This document shows, piece after piece, positions 1 to 7,588 of a stretch of DNA of 64,000 nt (position 1 is its first letter; each line of letters starts with the position of its first letter). The notes below the pieces were generated by a model. The model was not told the origin of the DNA. It saw only the letters and a list, made by a program, of their open reading frames with translations, and searched no databases. The DNA is taken from positions 1-64,000 of IMG/VR virus record IMGVR_UViG_3300029319_008466; one strand, written 5' to 3'. The position numbers were made by a program, and so were the translations under genes. The stretch is from a virus.

Positions 1-125
1 CCAAAAAGATTAATAAAAAGAAAACATCTATCGGAAACGGTAAATTTACAAAACACAAAAACCCTGGTGCCAACGGCGGCAATAAAGGGTACAAAAAGAA
101 ATACCGAGGACAAGGAAAAGGATAG
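1..125 (+). CDS. C-terminal end of a lysine/glycine-rich phage protein (partial)
   Basis: An open frame enters from the left edge and stops at the TAG at 123-125, leaving about 40 residues. They are very rich in Lys, Gly and Asn and end in KKKYRGQGKG. No enzyme motif is visible. Short basic proteins with a terminal KKYRGQG-like tail occur in marine T4-like phages, so this is probably the end of a small nucleic-acid-binding-type protein; that role is inferred from composition only. The start lies outside the window. tRNA-Arg begins three bases after the stop, so the two are probably co-transcribed. Confidence 0.6.
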   Translation, partial: KKINKKKTSIGNGKFTKHKNPGANGGNKGYKKKYRGQGKG

Positions 126-128
126 TCT

Positions 129-205
129 GCACCCGTAGCTCAGTTGGATAGAGCAACAGCCTTCTAAGCTGTGGGTCATAGGTTCGAGTCCTATCGGGTG
201 TGCCA
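129..205 (+). tRNA. tRNA-Arg (anticodon TCT)
   Basis: A 77-base cloverleaf. The 7-bp acceptor GCACCCG pairs with CGGGTGT (one G-U), the D stem is GCTC/GAGC, and the anticodon stem ACAGC/GCTGT closes a CTTCTAA loop, giving TCT. The T arm is ATAGG/CCTAT around TTCGAGT. The discriminator is G and the CCA end is encoded. It reads AGA/AGG, codons used heavily in the AT-rich genes here, which fits the usual idea that phage tRNAs match phage codon use. Confidence 0.97.
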
Positions 206-211
206 TTTATT

Positions 212-310
212 ATGAAAAAAGAAATAGCAATTAAAATAATTATAATGAGTTTTAGCGTGACAGTATTAAGCATGTCAATAACTTTATTTTTATTAAGCAA
301 GTGTGGGTAA
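212..310 (+). CDS. Very small single-span membrane peptide
   Basis: A 32-residue ORF, ATG 212 to TAA 308-310, starting six bases after tRNA-Arg and ending immediately before the next ORF's GTG. After a basic N-terminus (MKKE) almost the whole peptide is hydrophobic (Ile, Val, Leu, Ser, Thr), consistent with one transmembrane helix, and it ends in KCG. The tight junction to the following secreted-type ORF suggests a cotranslated pair. No family is recognised. Pairs of small membrane proteins in phages can be lysis or superinfection-exclusion factors, but nothing here proves that. Its coding status rests only on position and composition. Confidence 0.4.
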   Translation: MKKEIAIKIIIMSFSVTVLSMSITLFLLSKCG

Positions 311-550
311 GTGGTAAAAATTATTTTAACATTGTTGTTGGCAAATAATACTGCTTATGCTGGCATCACTGTCAAGCCACGAACTTATATGTGGCACACA
401 CATCATGAATATTGTATTCACCGCCCCCCTCCTAATCCAAATGGTGCTTGGGAATGGGTACCCGGTAATTATATATTTATACAAACCCGATTTGGTTTTG
501 TGAGGCGTGTATGGAAAGATGGACATTGGAAACTTAATCCATTTACTTGA
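311..550 (+). CDS. Small putative exported protein with a WVPGxY motif
   Basis: A 79-residue ORF starting at GTG 311, directly after the preceding stop. Residues 1-18 look like a short signal peptide (MVK, then a hydrophobic stretch, then an AYAG cleavage-like site). The mature part is rich in Trp, Tyr, His and Pro and carries WEWVPGNY followed by VRRVWKDGHW, resembling the short W-V-P-G-x-Y repeats of small bacterial periplasmic proteins. It lies between tRNA-Arg and tRNA-Thr. A periplasmic or outer-membrane role is inferred from the signal-like start; no enzymatic function is visible. Confidence 0.55.
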   Translation: MVKIILTLLLANNTAYAGITVKPRTYMWHTHHEYCIHRPPPNPNGAWEWVPGNYIFIQTRFGFVRRVWKDGHWKLNPFT

Positions 551-555
551 ATAAT

Positions 556-630
556 GCCACCTTAGCTCAGTGGTAGAGCAGTTGCCTTGTAAGCATCAGG
601 TCGTCAGTTCGAGTCTGACAGGTGGCTCCA
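556..630 (+). tRNA. tRNA-Thr (anticodon TGT)
   Basis: A 75-base cloverleaf. The acceptor GCCACCT pairs with AGGTGGC, the D stem is GCTC/GAGC, the loop CTTGTAA gives anticodon TGT, and the T arm GTCAG/CTGAC surrounds TTCGAGT. The discriminator is T and CCA is encoded. The anticodon stem GTTGC/GCATC contains one T-T mismatch at its second pair; the other arms are intact. Confidence 0.95.
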
Positions 631-636
631 TTTTTT

Positions 637-825
637 ATGAATGATAATTTAAAAAAAGTTATAACATGGAGAGTTCTTTCATTTACTATAGGGAGTATAA
701 TTAGTTATTTATATCTTGGTGAATTTAAAAAGTCATTTGAATTAACCATTATATTAACGATAATAATGACCACAGTACATTATTTTTATGAACAAGCATG
801 GGAAAATAACAAAGCAAGAACCTAA
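637..825 (+). CDS. DUF2061-like small membrane protein
   Basis: A 62-residue protein starting at ATG 637, seven bases after tRNA-Thr; in-frame GTG further upstream falls inside the tRNA and is rejected. It has the DUF2061 pattern: a basic amphipathic start with K-x-x-x-W-R, a first hydrophobic span (about 14-30), a short loop, a second span (about 39-54), then HYFYEQAWE, matching the family's conserved H-x-x-x-E-x-x-W ending. Two helices with both ends probably cytoplasmic. DUF2061 proteins are predicted membrane proteins of unknown function found in marine bacteria and phages. Confidence 0.75.
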   Translation: MNDNLKKVITWRVLSFTIGSIISYLYLGEFKKSFELTIILTIIMTTVHYFYEQAWENNKART

Positions 826-847
826 TTATTTACACTAAGGTATCTTA

Positions 848-2173
848 ATGGCAAAAAGAAAATATGTTATAGATACGAGCGTTTACTTAACAGAGCACCA
901 ATCAATTCATAAATTTGGAATTCATGATATAATTGTTCCACTAAAAGTATTAGAAGAAATTGACGCTCATAAAAAAAGACAAGATGCGGTGGGCGCTAAT
1001 GCTCGCGGCATTATTCGTACATTTGATGGACTAAGGGAGAAAGGTAATTTACATAAAGGAATTCGTCTTGCGAAAGGTCGAGGAATTGTCAGTGTTAAGG
1101 GTCACGACCCGGACTATCTTCCTCCCGACTTAAATCCATCTCAGGCAGACCATATTATTATAGCGACTGCTCTGACAGAAAAAGCCAAGAATCCCAATAG
1201 AAAAGTAATTGTAGTTACTCGTGATATTAATATGAGAGTTATTTGCGATTCCTTGGGGCTTCTGTGTGAAGACTATAGTTTAACGCAACTTGTTGACAGC
1301 GCAGATAGTTTATATAGCGGATTTACAGAAATATTAGTAGATGACCATTTGGTAGAGGGGTTTTACAATAATGAACCTGTATACTTGGAAGACGAACAAT
1401 ATAAAAATTTATATCCAAACCAGTTTCTTATGTTGATTTCAAATGCAAATGAAAAAAAGACCGCCTTGTGTCTTTATAAAGACCAGGGTCAAAAGCTGCA
1501 CCATCTTGCAGAATATAAAAAAAGGGGCGTATGGGGCGTAAAATCTCGCAACAAAGAGCAATTATTCGCCTTAAACTTGTTAATGGATCCAAATATTCCG
1601 ATTGTTTCTTTAGTTGGAAAAGCTGGGAGTGGTAAGACTCTTTTAGCCACCGCAGCCGGATTACAACAAATAATGGAAAAAGATGAAAATCAAGTATATA
1701 AAAGACTAATTATATCACGACCCGTTCAGCCTTTAGGAAATGACATTGGGTTCCTACCAGGCACAATGCAAGAAAAAATGGCACCTTGGTTGATGCCTAT
1801 TCAAGATAATCTTCAATTTCTTATGGGTGATGATAAAGCTACTCTTGAGATGTATGTGGAGAAAGGTGTAATAGAGGTCGAGGCATTAACATATATTAGG
1901 GGTCGTTCAATATCTAATGCTTTTATTATTATTGATGAGGCACAAAATCTCACTACACACGAAATTAAAACAATTATTACAAGAGTCGGTGAAGGAACCA
2001 AAATAGTCTTCACTGGCGACATTGATCAAATTGATAATGTTTATGTTGACGCGACCACAAACGGATTGACATATACTATTGAAAAATTTAAAAAACACGA
2101 TATTTGTGGTCATGTTACTTTACAAAAAGGTGAAAGGAGTAAAGTCGCTACTCTCGGAGCAAAAATACTTTAA
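848..2173 (+). CDS. phoH: PIN-PhoH protein (PhoH2-type ATPase/RNase)
   Basis: A 441-residue two-domain protein. Residues 1-150 form a PIN nuclease domain with the expected acidic residues (D9 in VIDTS, E36/E37, D101 in SQADH, D126 in TRDIN). Residues about 235-440 form the PhoH ATPase with Walker A GKAGSGKT (257-264), Walker B FIIIDEAQN (359-367) and a GDIDQID sensor-like segment (390-396). PIN-PhoH fusions are described as ATP-dependent RNA helicase/RNases. PhoH-type genes are very common in marine phages, but their role there is unproved. The ATG follows a TAAGG at 836-840. The acidic gene follows after nine bases. Confidence 0.95.
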   Translation: MAKRKYVIDTSVYLTEHQSIHKFGIHDIIVPLKVLEEIDAHKKRQDAVGANARGIIRTFDGLREKGNLHKGIRLAKGRGIVSVKGHDPDYLPPDLNPSQADHIIIATALTEKAKNPNRKVIVVTRDINMRVICDSLGLLCEDYSLTQLVDSADSLYSGFTEILVDDHLVEGFYNNEPVYLEDEQYKNLYPNQFLMLISNANEKKTALCLYKDQGQKLHHLAEYKKRGVWGVKSRNKEQLFALNLLMDPNIPIVSLVGKAGSGKTLLATAAGLQQIMEKDENQVYKRLIISRPVQPLGNDIGFLPGTMQEKMAPWLMPIQDNLQFLMGDDKATLEMYVEKGVIEVEALTYIRGRSISNAFIIIDEAQNLTTHEIKTIITRVGEGTKIVFTGDIDQIDNVYVDATTNGLTYTIEKFKKHDICGHVTLQKGERSKVATLGAKIL

Positions 2174-2182
2174 AAGGAAAAA

Positions 2183-2461
2183 ATGGAAAATTTAGACACA
2201 ACAGAGATACTTAAAGAAGCTGTCGATAGCAACACTGCAATGAAAACATGGCTTGTTAATTATGTGGGAGAAAAACACGATCCACAAGATGATCAAGTCA
2301 CTGTTGAAATGATCGTGGAAACCATGGCAAAAGAATTCCCAGAATTTTTGATGGCTGTGGCTGAAGAAAACTGGGTGAGAGGATATCACCAAGCCTTACA
2401 TGATGTTGAGGTTGGCCAAAAAGCACACGAAGAAGAATTACAAAAAAATGGTGAAAAATAA
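2183..2461 (+). CDS. Conserved small acidic phage protein
   Basis: A 92-residue acidic protein preceded by AAGGAAAAA. The central stretch (about 43-75) alternates acidic and hydrophobic residues, passes through EEFPEFLMAV-like sequence (here KEFPEFLMAV) and ends in an E-N-W-V-R-G-Y-x-x-A-L helix. This pattern resembles a small uncharacterised protein found widely in T4-like marine phages. No catalytic motif is visible. Its 3' end overlaps the start of the metallopeptidase gene by 14 bases, so translation is probably coupled. Confidence 0.8.
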   Translation: MENLDTTEILKEAVDSNTAMKTWLVNYVGEKHDPQDDQVTVEMIVETMAKEFPEFLMAVAEENWVRGYHQALHDVEVGQKAHEEELQKNGEK

Positions 2462-3134
2462 TTTACTTATTTACATTCAGGAAAATTCAAAAAAAACTGG
2501 AATATATTACCTGAATAATGATATACCTGTGTGGTCTGATGATCCACTTCCTGAACATATTAATTTGTCGGCTGTTTTAGAAAAAATAGAAAAAACAATT
2601 CCATCTGCATATTTTAGATATGTCCATGCTGTAAAAATTGGAACATATCCCGAAATGATTGACCGTGAAATAAATGCCATGTATAGGGATAATGTTTTAT
2701 ACATATCCAACTTTCAATCTGATGAAGAGGATATGTATGATGATATTATACATGAAATAGCGCATGCTGTCGAGGCACACAATACCGAATTGATTTATGG
2801 GGATGAGAAATTGATGGTGGAGTTTCTTGGAAAAAGAAAAAGATTATTTAATATCTTGAAAAACAAGGGATATGATGTTAAACTAGAAGAGTTCTTAAAA
2901 GTGGGATACGATTACAATTTTGATATGTTTCTGTTTCAAGAAATCGGATATTCATTATTAAATAATCTAGTCATGGGACTTTTTCCTGGGGCATATTCTG
3001 TTACAACGCTAAATGAATATTTTGCCACTGGTTTTGAGAACTTTTACATGGGAGAATCTAATTACATAAAAAAGATTTGTCCTCAATTGGCACAAAAATT
3101 ACTTTATTTGGATAATATAGCAAATGAATATTAA
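2448..3134 (+). CDS. Putative zinc metallopeptidase (HExxH, anthrax-lethal-factor-like)
   Basis: 228 residues from ATG 2448; an in-frame start 48 bases upstream would sit deep in the previous gene. HEIAHAVE (102-109) is a zincin HExxH motif. About 85 residues later LNEYFATGFE (188-197) places a Glu in a NEYFA context, as in the ATLF-like gluzincins where this Glu is the third zinc ligand. No signal peptide is seen, so it should act in the infected cell's cytoplasm or be packaged. Substrates are unknown; host regulatory proteins or a phage structural precursor are possible. The family call rests on the motif pair, since the rest of the chain is not recognised. Confidence 0.75.
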   Translation: MVKNNLLIYIQENSKKTGIYYLNNDIPVWSDDPLPEHINLSAVLEKIEKTIPSAYFRYVHAVKIGTYPEMIDREINAMYRDNVLYISNFQSDEEDMYDDIIHEIAHAVEAHNTELIYGDEKLMVEFLGKRKRLFNILKNKGYDVKLEEFLKVGYDYNFDMFLFQEIGYSLLNNLVMGLFPGAYSVTTLNEYFATGFENFYMGESNYIKKICPQLAQKLLYLDNIANEY

Positions 3135-3420
3135 TGATTATATAGAAAAGCACTCAAAATTAGAACACACAAAGGAAAAAAACGTTTTCACATTTCACAT
3201 ATGTGTCCCTTTAAAGAAGGAAGGAGAAAAGCATTGGGTCATTAACACCCCTCATGTGCTTGAATATTTATCCTCTGTTAAAAAGATAAAGTCTTTGTCT
3301 ATTTTGCAGATTGGATCGACCATTATAAATGACCATCCAGACGGATTGGTTAGTAATTGGGTTTTTGTAGATGTCAGCAAAAAGCCAACAAAAAATAAAA
3401 AAACCAACAAAGAGGTGTGA
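3124..3420 (+). CDS. Hypothetical protein, 98 residues
   Basis: ATG at 3124 overlaps the metallopeptidase end by 11 bases, typical of this operon. The chain is mixed alpha/beta without a membrane segment or signal peptide, contains WVINTPHVLEYL and SNWVFVDV, and ends in a lysine-rich tail (KKPTKNKKTNK). No family is recognised. Its stop at 3418-3420 falls inside the ribosome-binding region of the nuclease gene, so the two are probably coupled. Confidence 0.7.
   Translation: MNINDYIEKHSKLEHTKEKNVFTFHICVPLKKEGEKHWVINTPHVLEYLSSVKKIKSLSILQIGSTIINDHPDGLVSNWVFVDVSKKPTKNKKTNKEV
3410..3416 (+). promoter_or_regulatory. Ribosome binding site deciding a TTG start
   Basis: AGAGGTG lies five bases before TTG 3422. 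The alternative ATG at 3371 has no purine-rich leader and would overlap the previous gene by 50 bases. This favours TTG 3422 as the nuclease start. Confidence 0.55.
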
Positions 3421-3421
3421 A

Positions 3422-4192
3422 TTGCCACACATTTCCTATTCGGAATTAAAAAATTGGTGTCATTGTCCCTATTATCATAAGTTAGTTAATATTGATAAAA
3501 TAAAACATTTTGAAGGGAATGAATATACTGCTTTTGGGACCGCTTTACACTCTTTCTGTGAACATCTTTTAACAAAACAGATTAGTGTAACTGACAAGGC
3601 TTTTTTTATAAAAGAGTTTAGACAAGAATTAAAAAGTCTTGATAAAGATTTAAATAAAAAACTTGTAGTTTCTATGTTTGAACAGGGTAAGAAAATTGTG
3701 CCTGAGTTAATACCAGCCTTAAGAAAGGTGTTTGGGGATTACGATGTTTTTACAACAGAAGAGAAGCTATACGAACCTCTTGGAGAAGTTGAAAACTATT
3801 TATTTAAAGGATATGTCGATTTAGTATTAAAAACTAAAGACGGAAAGTATCACATAATTGATTGGAAAACTTGTTCATGGGGATGGGATTCTAAAAAGCG
3901 CTCGGATAAAATGATCGCCTATCAGTTGGTGCTTTATAAACATTATTTTTGTAAAAAACACAATATTGACCCAAAGAATGTGGAAACTCACTTTGCACTT
4001 TTAAAAAGAACGGCGAAAAAAGATATAGTAGAGGTGTTTAGCGTGACAAGCGGCACGAAGCGAACAGAAAATGCTCTTGAATTACTACAAAGAGCGATTG
4101 AAACGATTAAGAGTGGAGTTCACATAAAAAATAAATTATCTTGTACTTCTGGATATGGTTGTGAATTTTACAAAACACAATATTGTAAATAG
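3422..4192 (+). CDS. PD-(D/E)XK nuclease of the RecB/Cas4 type
   Basis: 256 residues from TTG 3422 (an in-frame ATG at 3371 would add 17). From the TTG, motifs in order are YSELKNW with C13 and C15, GTALH (H43/H44 region), D133, IIDWKT (D147, K149), and Y167-Q168-x-x-x-Y172, the RecB-family Q-x-x-x-Y motif. A C-terminal cysteine group (C241, C247, C255) with C13/C15 recalls the 4Fe-4S cluster of Cas4 and AddB nucleases. It is probably a DNA exonuclease for recombination or host DNA breakdown. No CRISPR or cas1/cas2 is present. It is the last gene before the sugar island. Confidence 0.8.
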   Translation: MPHISYSELKNWCHCPYYHKLVNIDKIKHFEGNEYTAFGTALHSFCEHLLTKQISVTDKAFFIKEFRQELKSLDKDLNKKLVVSMFEQGKKIVPELIPALRKVFGDYDVFTTEEKLYEPLGEVENYLFKGYVDLVLKTKDGKYHIIDWKTCSWGWDSKKRSDKMIAYQLVLYKHYFCKKHNIDPKNVETHFALLKRTAKKDIVEVFSVTSGTKRTENALELLQRAIETIKSGVHIKNKLSCTSGYGCEFYKTQYCK

Positions 4193-4201
4193 GAAATTGA
4201 A

Positions 4202-5479
4202 ATGAGTGATACCTCAAGTGAAAAAAAGAAAATATTTGTATTAGCGGACCATCCGTTTACTCCATCTGGTGTTGGAACCCAGACCAGATATGTTATAGAA
4301 GCCCTATTGAGAACAGGGAGGTATAAGTTCGTATGTTTTGGCGGGGCAGTGAAACATCACGACTATAAACCCCAGAGAACTGAAGAGTGGGGTGATGATT
4401 TAATTATACACCCTGTTGATGGGTATGGAAATCAAGATATGGTTCGTTCTGTAATTAGGCATGAAAGACCCGATCTTTTATGGTTTATGACCGATCCGCG
4501 TTTTTGGGGGTGGCTCTGGACTATAGATAATGAAGTTCGCGCCCATATGCCAATGTTATACTATCATGTATGGGATAATAAACCATATCCTTATTTTAAT
4601 AAATATGCTTATTCTTCAAATGACTTTATTGCCACAATTTCAAAACTAACAGATGATATTGTTAAAACTGTTGCACCAGACGTTGAGTCGCTTTATTTAC
4701 CACATGCAGTTAACGCAGAAATATTTAAAAAATTACCAGCTAACGAAGTGCAGACTTTTAGAAAAAACACTTTTCCCTCTGAAGGTGATAATAAAAAATT
4801 TATATTTTTCTGGAACAATCGTAACGCCAGACGCAAGCAGAGTGGAACTTTAATTTTCTGGTATAAAGAATTTTTAGATAAAATCGGTCATGATAAGTCC
4901 ACTCTCATCATGCATACCGATCCAAAAGATCCGCATGGTCAAGAATTAAATCACATTATAGAGAGCCTGGGATTAACTGACGGTCAAGTGCTATTTTCGA
5001 CTCAAAAGATGGACCCCGCAGGTCTTTGTATGATGTATAATATGGCAGACTGTACTATTAATATTTCAGATGCTGAAGGTTTTGGTCTGGCCACACTAGA
5101 ATCTTTGTCATGTGGCACTCCGATTATTGTCAATATGACAGGGGGGCTACAAGAGCAAGTAACGGATGGAAAGGACTGGTTTGGTTTTGGATTAGAGCCA
5201 GCCTCCAAAGCCATTATTGGGTCTCAAGAGGTGCCGTATATTTATGAAGATAGATTAAATAAAGATCAGTTTGTAGACGCCTTGGTCAAAATGTATAATA
5301 TGAGCCAAGAAGAGCGAGATGAGCTTGGTAGAAAGGGGAGAGCCCATGTGGAAAAAAACTATAATTTTGATAATTTTTGTAGCACCTGGGTTGATGTAGT
5401 TGATACAGTAATAGAAAAACACGGCTCTTGGGAAAATAGAAAAATTTATAAACCATGGACATTTAGGGAGATTAAATAA
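4202..5479 (+). CDS. Glycosyltransferase, GT-B fold (GT4-like)
   Basis: A 425-residue two-Rossmann-domain transferase. The N-terminal domain starts with IFVLADHPF and a GVGTQTRY loop that normally faces the acceptor. The C-terminal domain holds the donor-site E-x7-E motif in AEGFGLATLE (E292, E300), then CGTPIIV. This is the pattern of retaining family-4 enzymes using nucleotide sugars in the cytoplasm or at the inner membrane face. First gene of the island, ten bases after the nuclease gene; the next glycosyltransferase begins on its last stop base. Donor and acceptor cannot be told from the sequence. Confidence 0.9.
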   Translation: MSDTSSEKKKIFVLADHPFTPSGVGTQTRYVIEALLRTGRYKFVCFGGAVKHHDYKPQRTEEWGDDLIIHPVDGYGNQDMVRSVIRHERPDLLWFMTDPRFWGWLWTIDNEVRAHMPMLYYHVWDNKPYPYFNKYAYSSNDFIATISKLTDDIVKTVAPDVESLYLPHAVNAEIFKKLPANEVQTFRKNTFPSEGDNKKFIFFWNNRNARRKQSGTLIFWYKEFLDKIGHDKSTLIMHTDPKDPHGQELNHIIESLGLTDGQVLFSTQKMDPAGLCMMYNMADCTINISDAEGFGLATLESLSCGTPIIVNMTGGLQEQVTDGKDWFGFGLEPASKAIIGSQEVPYIYEDRLNKDQFVDALVKMYNMSQEERDELGRKGRAHVEKNYNFDNFCSTWVDVVDTVIEKHGSWENRKIYKPWTFREIK

Positions 5480-6747
5480 TGAAAACAATATTAGTAAGAG
5501 GTCCGGCACTCTCTCGTTCTGGATATGGCGAGCAAACAAGATTTGCTTTGAGGGCACTAAGAACCCATGAAGATAGGTTTAATATTCTCGTGCAAAATAT
5601 TTCATGGGGTCAAACCGGCTGGATAACAGATGACACTGAAGAACGGCGCTGGATCGATAATATAATTGGCAAAACCCACCATCACCTAAATCAGCAATTG
5701 CCTATAGATATATCATTGCAAGTTACTATTCCAAATGAGTGGGAAAAGATTGCTCCTATAAATATTGGTTATACAGCAGGAATTGAGGCATCGAAAATAG
5801 CACCTGTATGGATAGAAAAATCATTTTTAATGGATAGGATTATAACAATTTCCAACCATTCAAAAAAAGTATTTGAATCAACAGTGTACGAGGCATTAAA
5901 CGAACAAACACAAGAAAAATTTCTATTTAAAACTGAAACGCCAATACATGTTGTACACTACCCAGTTAAGGATTTAACTGTTGAAAAGCTCGACATAGAA
6001 CTGGATTATGATTTCAACTTTTTAACAGTGGCTCAAATGGGTCCACGAAAAAATTTAGCCAACACGATTAAGTGGTTTATAGAAGAGTTTAAAGATGAAG
6101 AAGTGGGACTTGTGGTTAAAACAAATATTGCCAATTGTAGTACTTTTGATCAACATAGAACTGCTAATGACATTAGCCGACTAATAAATCAGGTTCCCGA
6201 ACGTAAGTGCAAAGTATATTTGTTACATGGAGATCTAACATTACAACAAATGAATTCTTTATACACAAATCCAAAAATTAAATGTTATGTAACACACACA
6301 CATGGAGAAGGATTTGGAATTCCTATATTTGAAGCAGCTTATTTTGGAGTCCCTGTGATAGCCCCTCAGTGGAGTGGGCAAAATGATTTCTTACATGCTC
6401 CAATTAAAGTAGGAAAGCAAAAGAAGGCAAAACTGCGACCATTGTTCTGTAGAACAGAATACACAATATCACAAATTCCACAAGAGGCTGTTTGGGATGG
6501 TGTTTTACAGGCAGATGCAATGTGGTGCATTCCGTCTGAAAAGGGAGCAAAAAACTCTTATAGAGAAATGTATAAAAATTATAAAAAATATGCTGCCATG
6601 GCTAAAAAACTAAAAAAATATATATTGCAAAACTTTACTGAACAAGAACAGCATGAAGAGTTTGTCAACTTTGTTCTGGGGGAAGAAGAACTAGAGTTAG
6701 AAAACTGGCTTTCTGAATTTTCAGAAGAATTGCAAGTTCATGAGTAA
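5479..6747 (+). CDS. Glycosyltransferase, GT-B fold (GT4-like)
   Basis: A 422-residue retaining-type transferase. The N-terminus has ILVRGPALSRSGYGEQTR, a loop equivalent to that of the preceding gene, so the two look like diverged paralogues. The donor site is GEGFGIPIFE (E277, E285), followed by FGVPVIAP. Stop and start overlap by one base with the gene before, and eight bases with the one after, indicating translational coupling and consecutive steps on one glycan. Sugar specificity is unknown. Confidence 0.9.
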   Translation: MKTILVRGPALSRSGYGEQTRFALRALRTHEDRFNILVQNISWGQTGWITDDTEERRWIDNIIGKTHHHLNQQLPIDISLQVTIPNEWEKIAPINIGYTAGIEASKIAPVWIEKSFLMDRIITISNHSKKVFESTVYEALNEQTQEKFLFKTETPIHVVHYPVKDLTVEKLDIELDYDFNFLTVAQMGPRKNLANTIKWFIEEFKDEEVGLVVKTNIANCSTFDQHRTANDISRLINQVPERKCKVYLLHGDLTLQQMNSLYTNPKIKCYVTHTHGEGFGIPIFEAAYFGVPVIAPQWSGQNDFLHAPIKVGKQKKAKLRPLFCRTEYTISQIPQEAVWDGVLQADAMWCIPSEKGAKNSYREMYKNYKKYAAMAKKLKKYILQNFTEQEQHEEFVNFVLGEEELELENWLSEFSEELQVHE

Positions 6748-7582
6748 AATAATAATTATAGCTGATTTTTTTGTTAACGAAATCATGGGCGGTGGCGAAA
6801 TAAACAATGATGAATTAATAAAAATATTGAGAAAGAAAAAATACGAGGTTGATGAAATTAAAAGCATCAACGTAACACCGAGGTATTTAAAAGAATTGCC
6901 TCTTGATACCAAGATTATCGTTTCTAATTTTATTCAACTATCGAAAGAAAGTAAACAAATAATACAAAATGAAAAATCATATTTAATTTATGAACACGAC
7001 CACAAATATGTCAAAACAAGAAATCCGGCAGATTATAAAAACTTCCTCGCACCCAAAGAGCATATAATAAACTACAATTTTTATAAAAATGCAAAATCTG
7101 TATTATGCCAAAGCACTTTTCACTCAGATATTGTTAAATCAAATTTACATTTTGATAATATTCTAAGCTTAAGTGGGAATCTTTGGTCGCCATCTTCTTT
7201 AGAGTTGATGGAAAAAATTTGTAAGATAGATAAAGGGCAAAAATATTCAATTATTAATTCTAATACATGGCACAAAAATACAAAAGGAACAGTGTATTTG
7301 TGCGAAACAAAAAAATGGGAGTATGATTTGATAAATCCTGGTTCATATAGCAAGTTTCTGTCCGATTTAGGAAAAAATGATAAGTTTATATTTTTACCAA
7401 AAACTCCCGAAACTTTGTCACGAATTGTTGTAGAAGCTAGAATGATGGGTATGTCTGTGATCACCAATAATTTAGTTGGCGCAACAAAAGAAGCTTGGTT
7501 TTCTCAAAAAGGGCCAGAACTAATTGAAACTGTTCTCAAGATGAGAAAATCCATACCAGAAAAAGTATTACAATCTTTTTAA
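6740..7582 (+). CDS. Glycosyltransferase-like protein, short GT-B type
   Basis: A 280-residue protein, shorter than its neighbours (about 420). The N-terminus is a Rossmann start (KIIIIADFF) with a GGGE loop as in GT4 acceptor domains. A C-terminal stretch, PETLSRIVVEARMMGMSVI, resembles the donor-site helix and following strand of GT-B enzymes, with Glu preserved in VVEAR. The middle is poorly recognisable. Probably an active or degenerate glycosyltransferase; an accessory role cannot be excluded. It overlaps the previous gene by eight bases. Confidence 0.65.
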   Translation: MSKIIIIADFFVNEIMGGGEINNDELIKILRKKKYEVDEIKSINVTPRYLKELPLDTKIIVSNFIQLSKESKQIIQNEKSYLIYEHDHKYVKTRNPADYKNFLAPKEHIINYNFYKNAKSVLCQSTFHSDIVKSNLHFDNILSLSGNLWSPSSLELMEKICKIDKGQKYSIINSNTWHKNTKGTVYLCETKKWEYDLINPGSYSKFLSDLGKNDKFIFLPKTPETLSRIVVEARMMGMSVITNNLVGATKEAWFSQKGPELIETVLKMRKSIPEKVLQSF

Positions 7583-7588
7583 AGTATT

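Noticed and set aside
46-300. Minus-strand ORF containing RTRTYDPQLRRL-like sequence
   Set aside because: This is the antisense of tRNA-Arg; such peptides are a well-known false gene from the reverse of tRNA-Arg. The + strand tRNA explains the sequence.
622-636. Upstream GTG start for the DUF2061-like gene
   Set aside because: It lies inside tRNA-Thr. ATG 637 gives a complete family member.
848-2173. PhoH as evidence of phosphate-starvation control
   Set aside because: PhoH-type genes are common in marine phages, but no Pho box was seen upstream and the PIN domain points to RNA metabolism, so regulation by phosphate is not claimed.
3422-4192. CRISPR adaptation nuclease (Cas4)
   Set aside because: No repeats, cas1 or cas2 were seen anywhere in the window; a stand-alone recombination-type nuclease is simpler.
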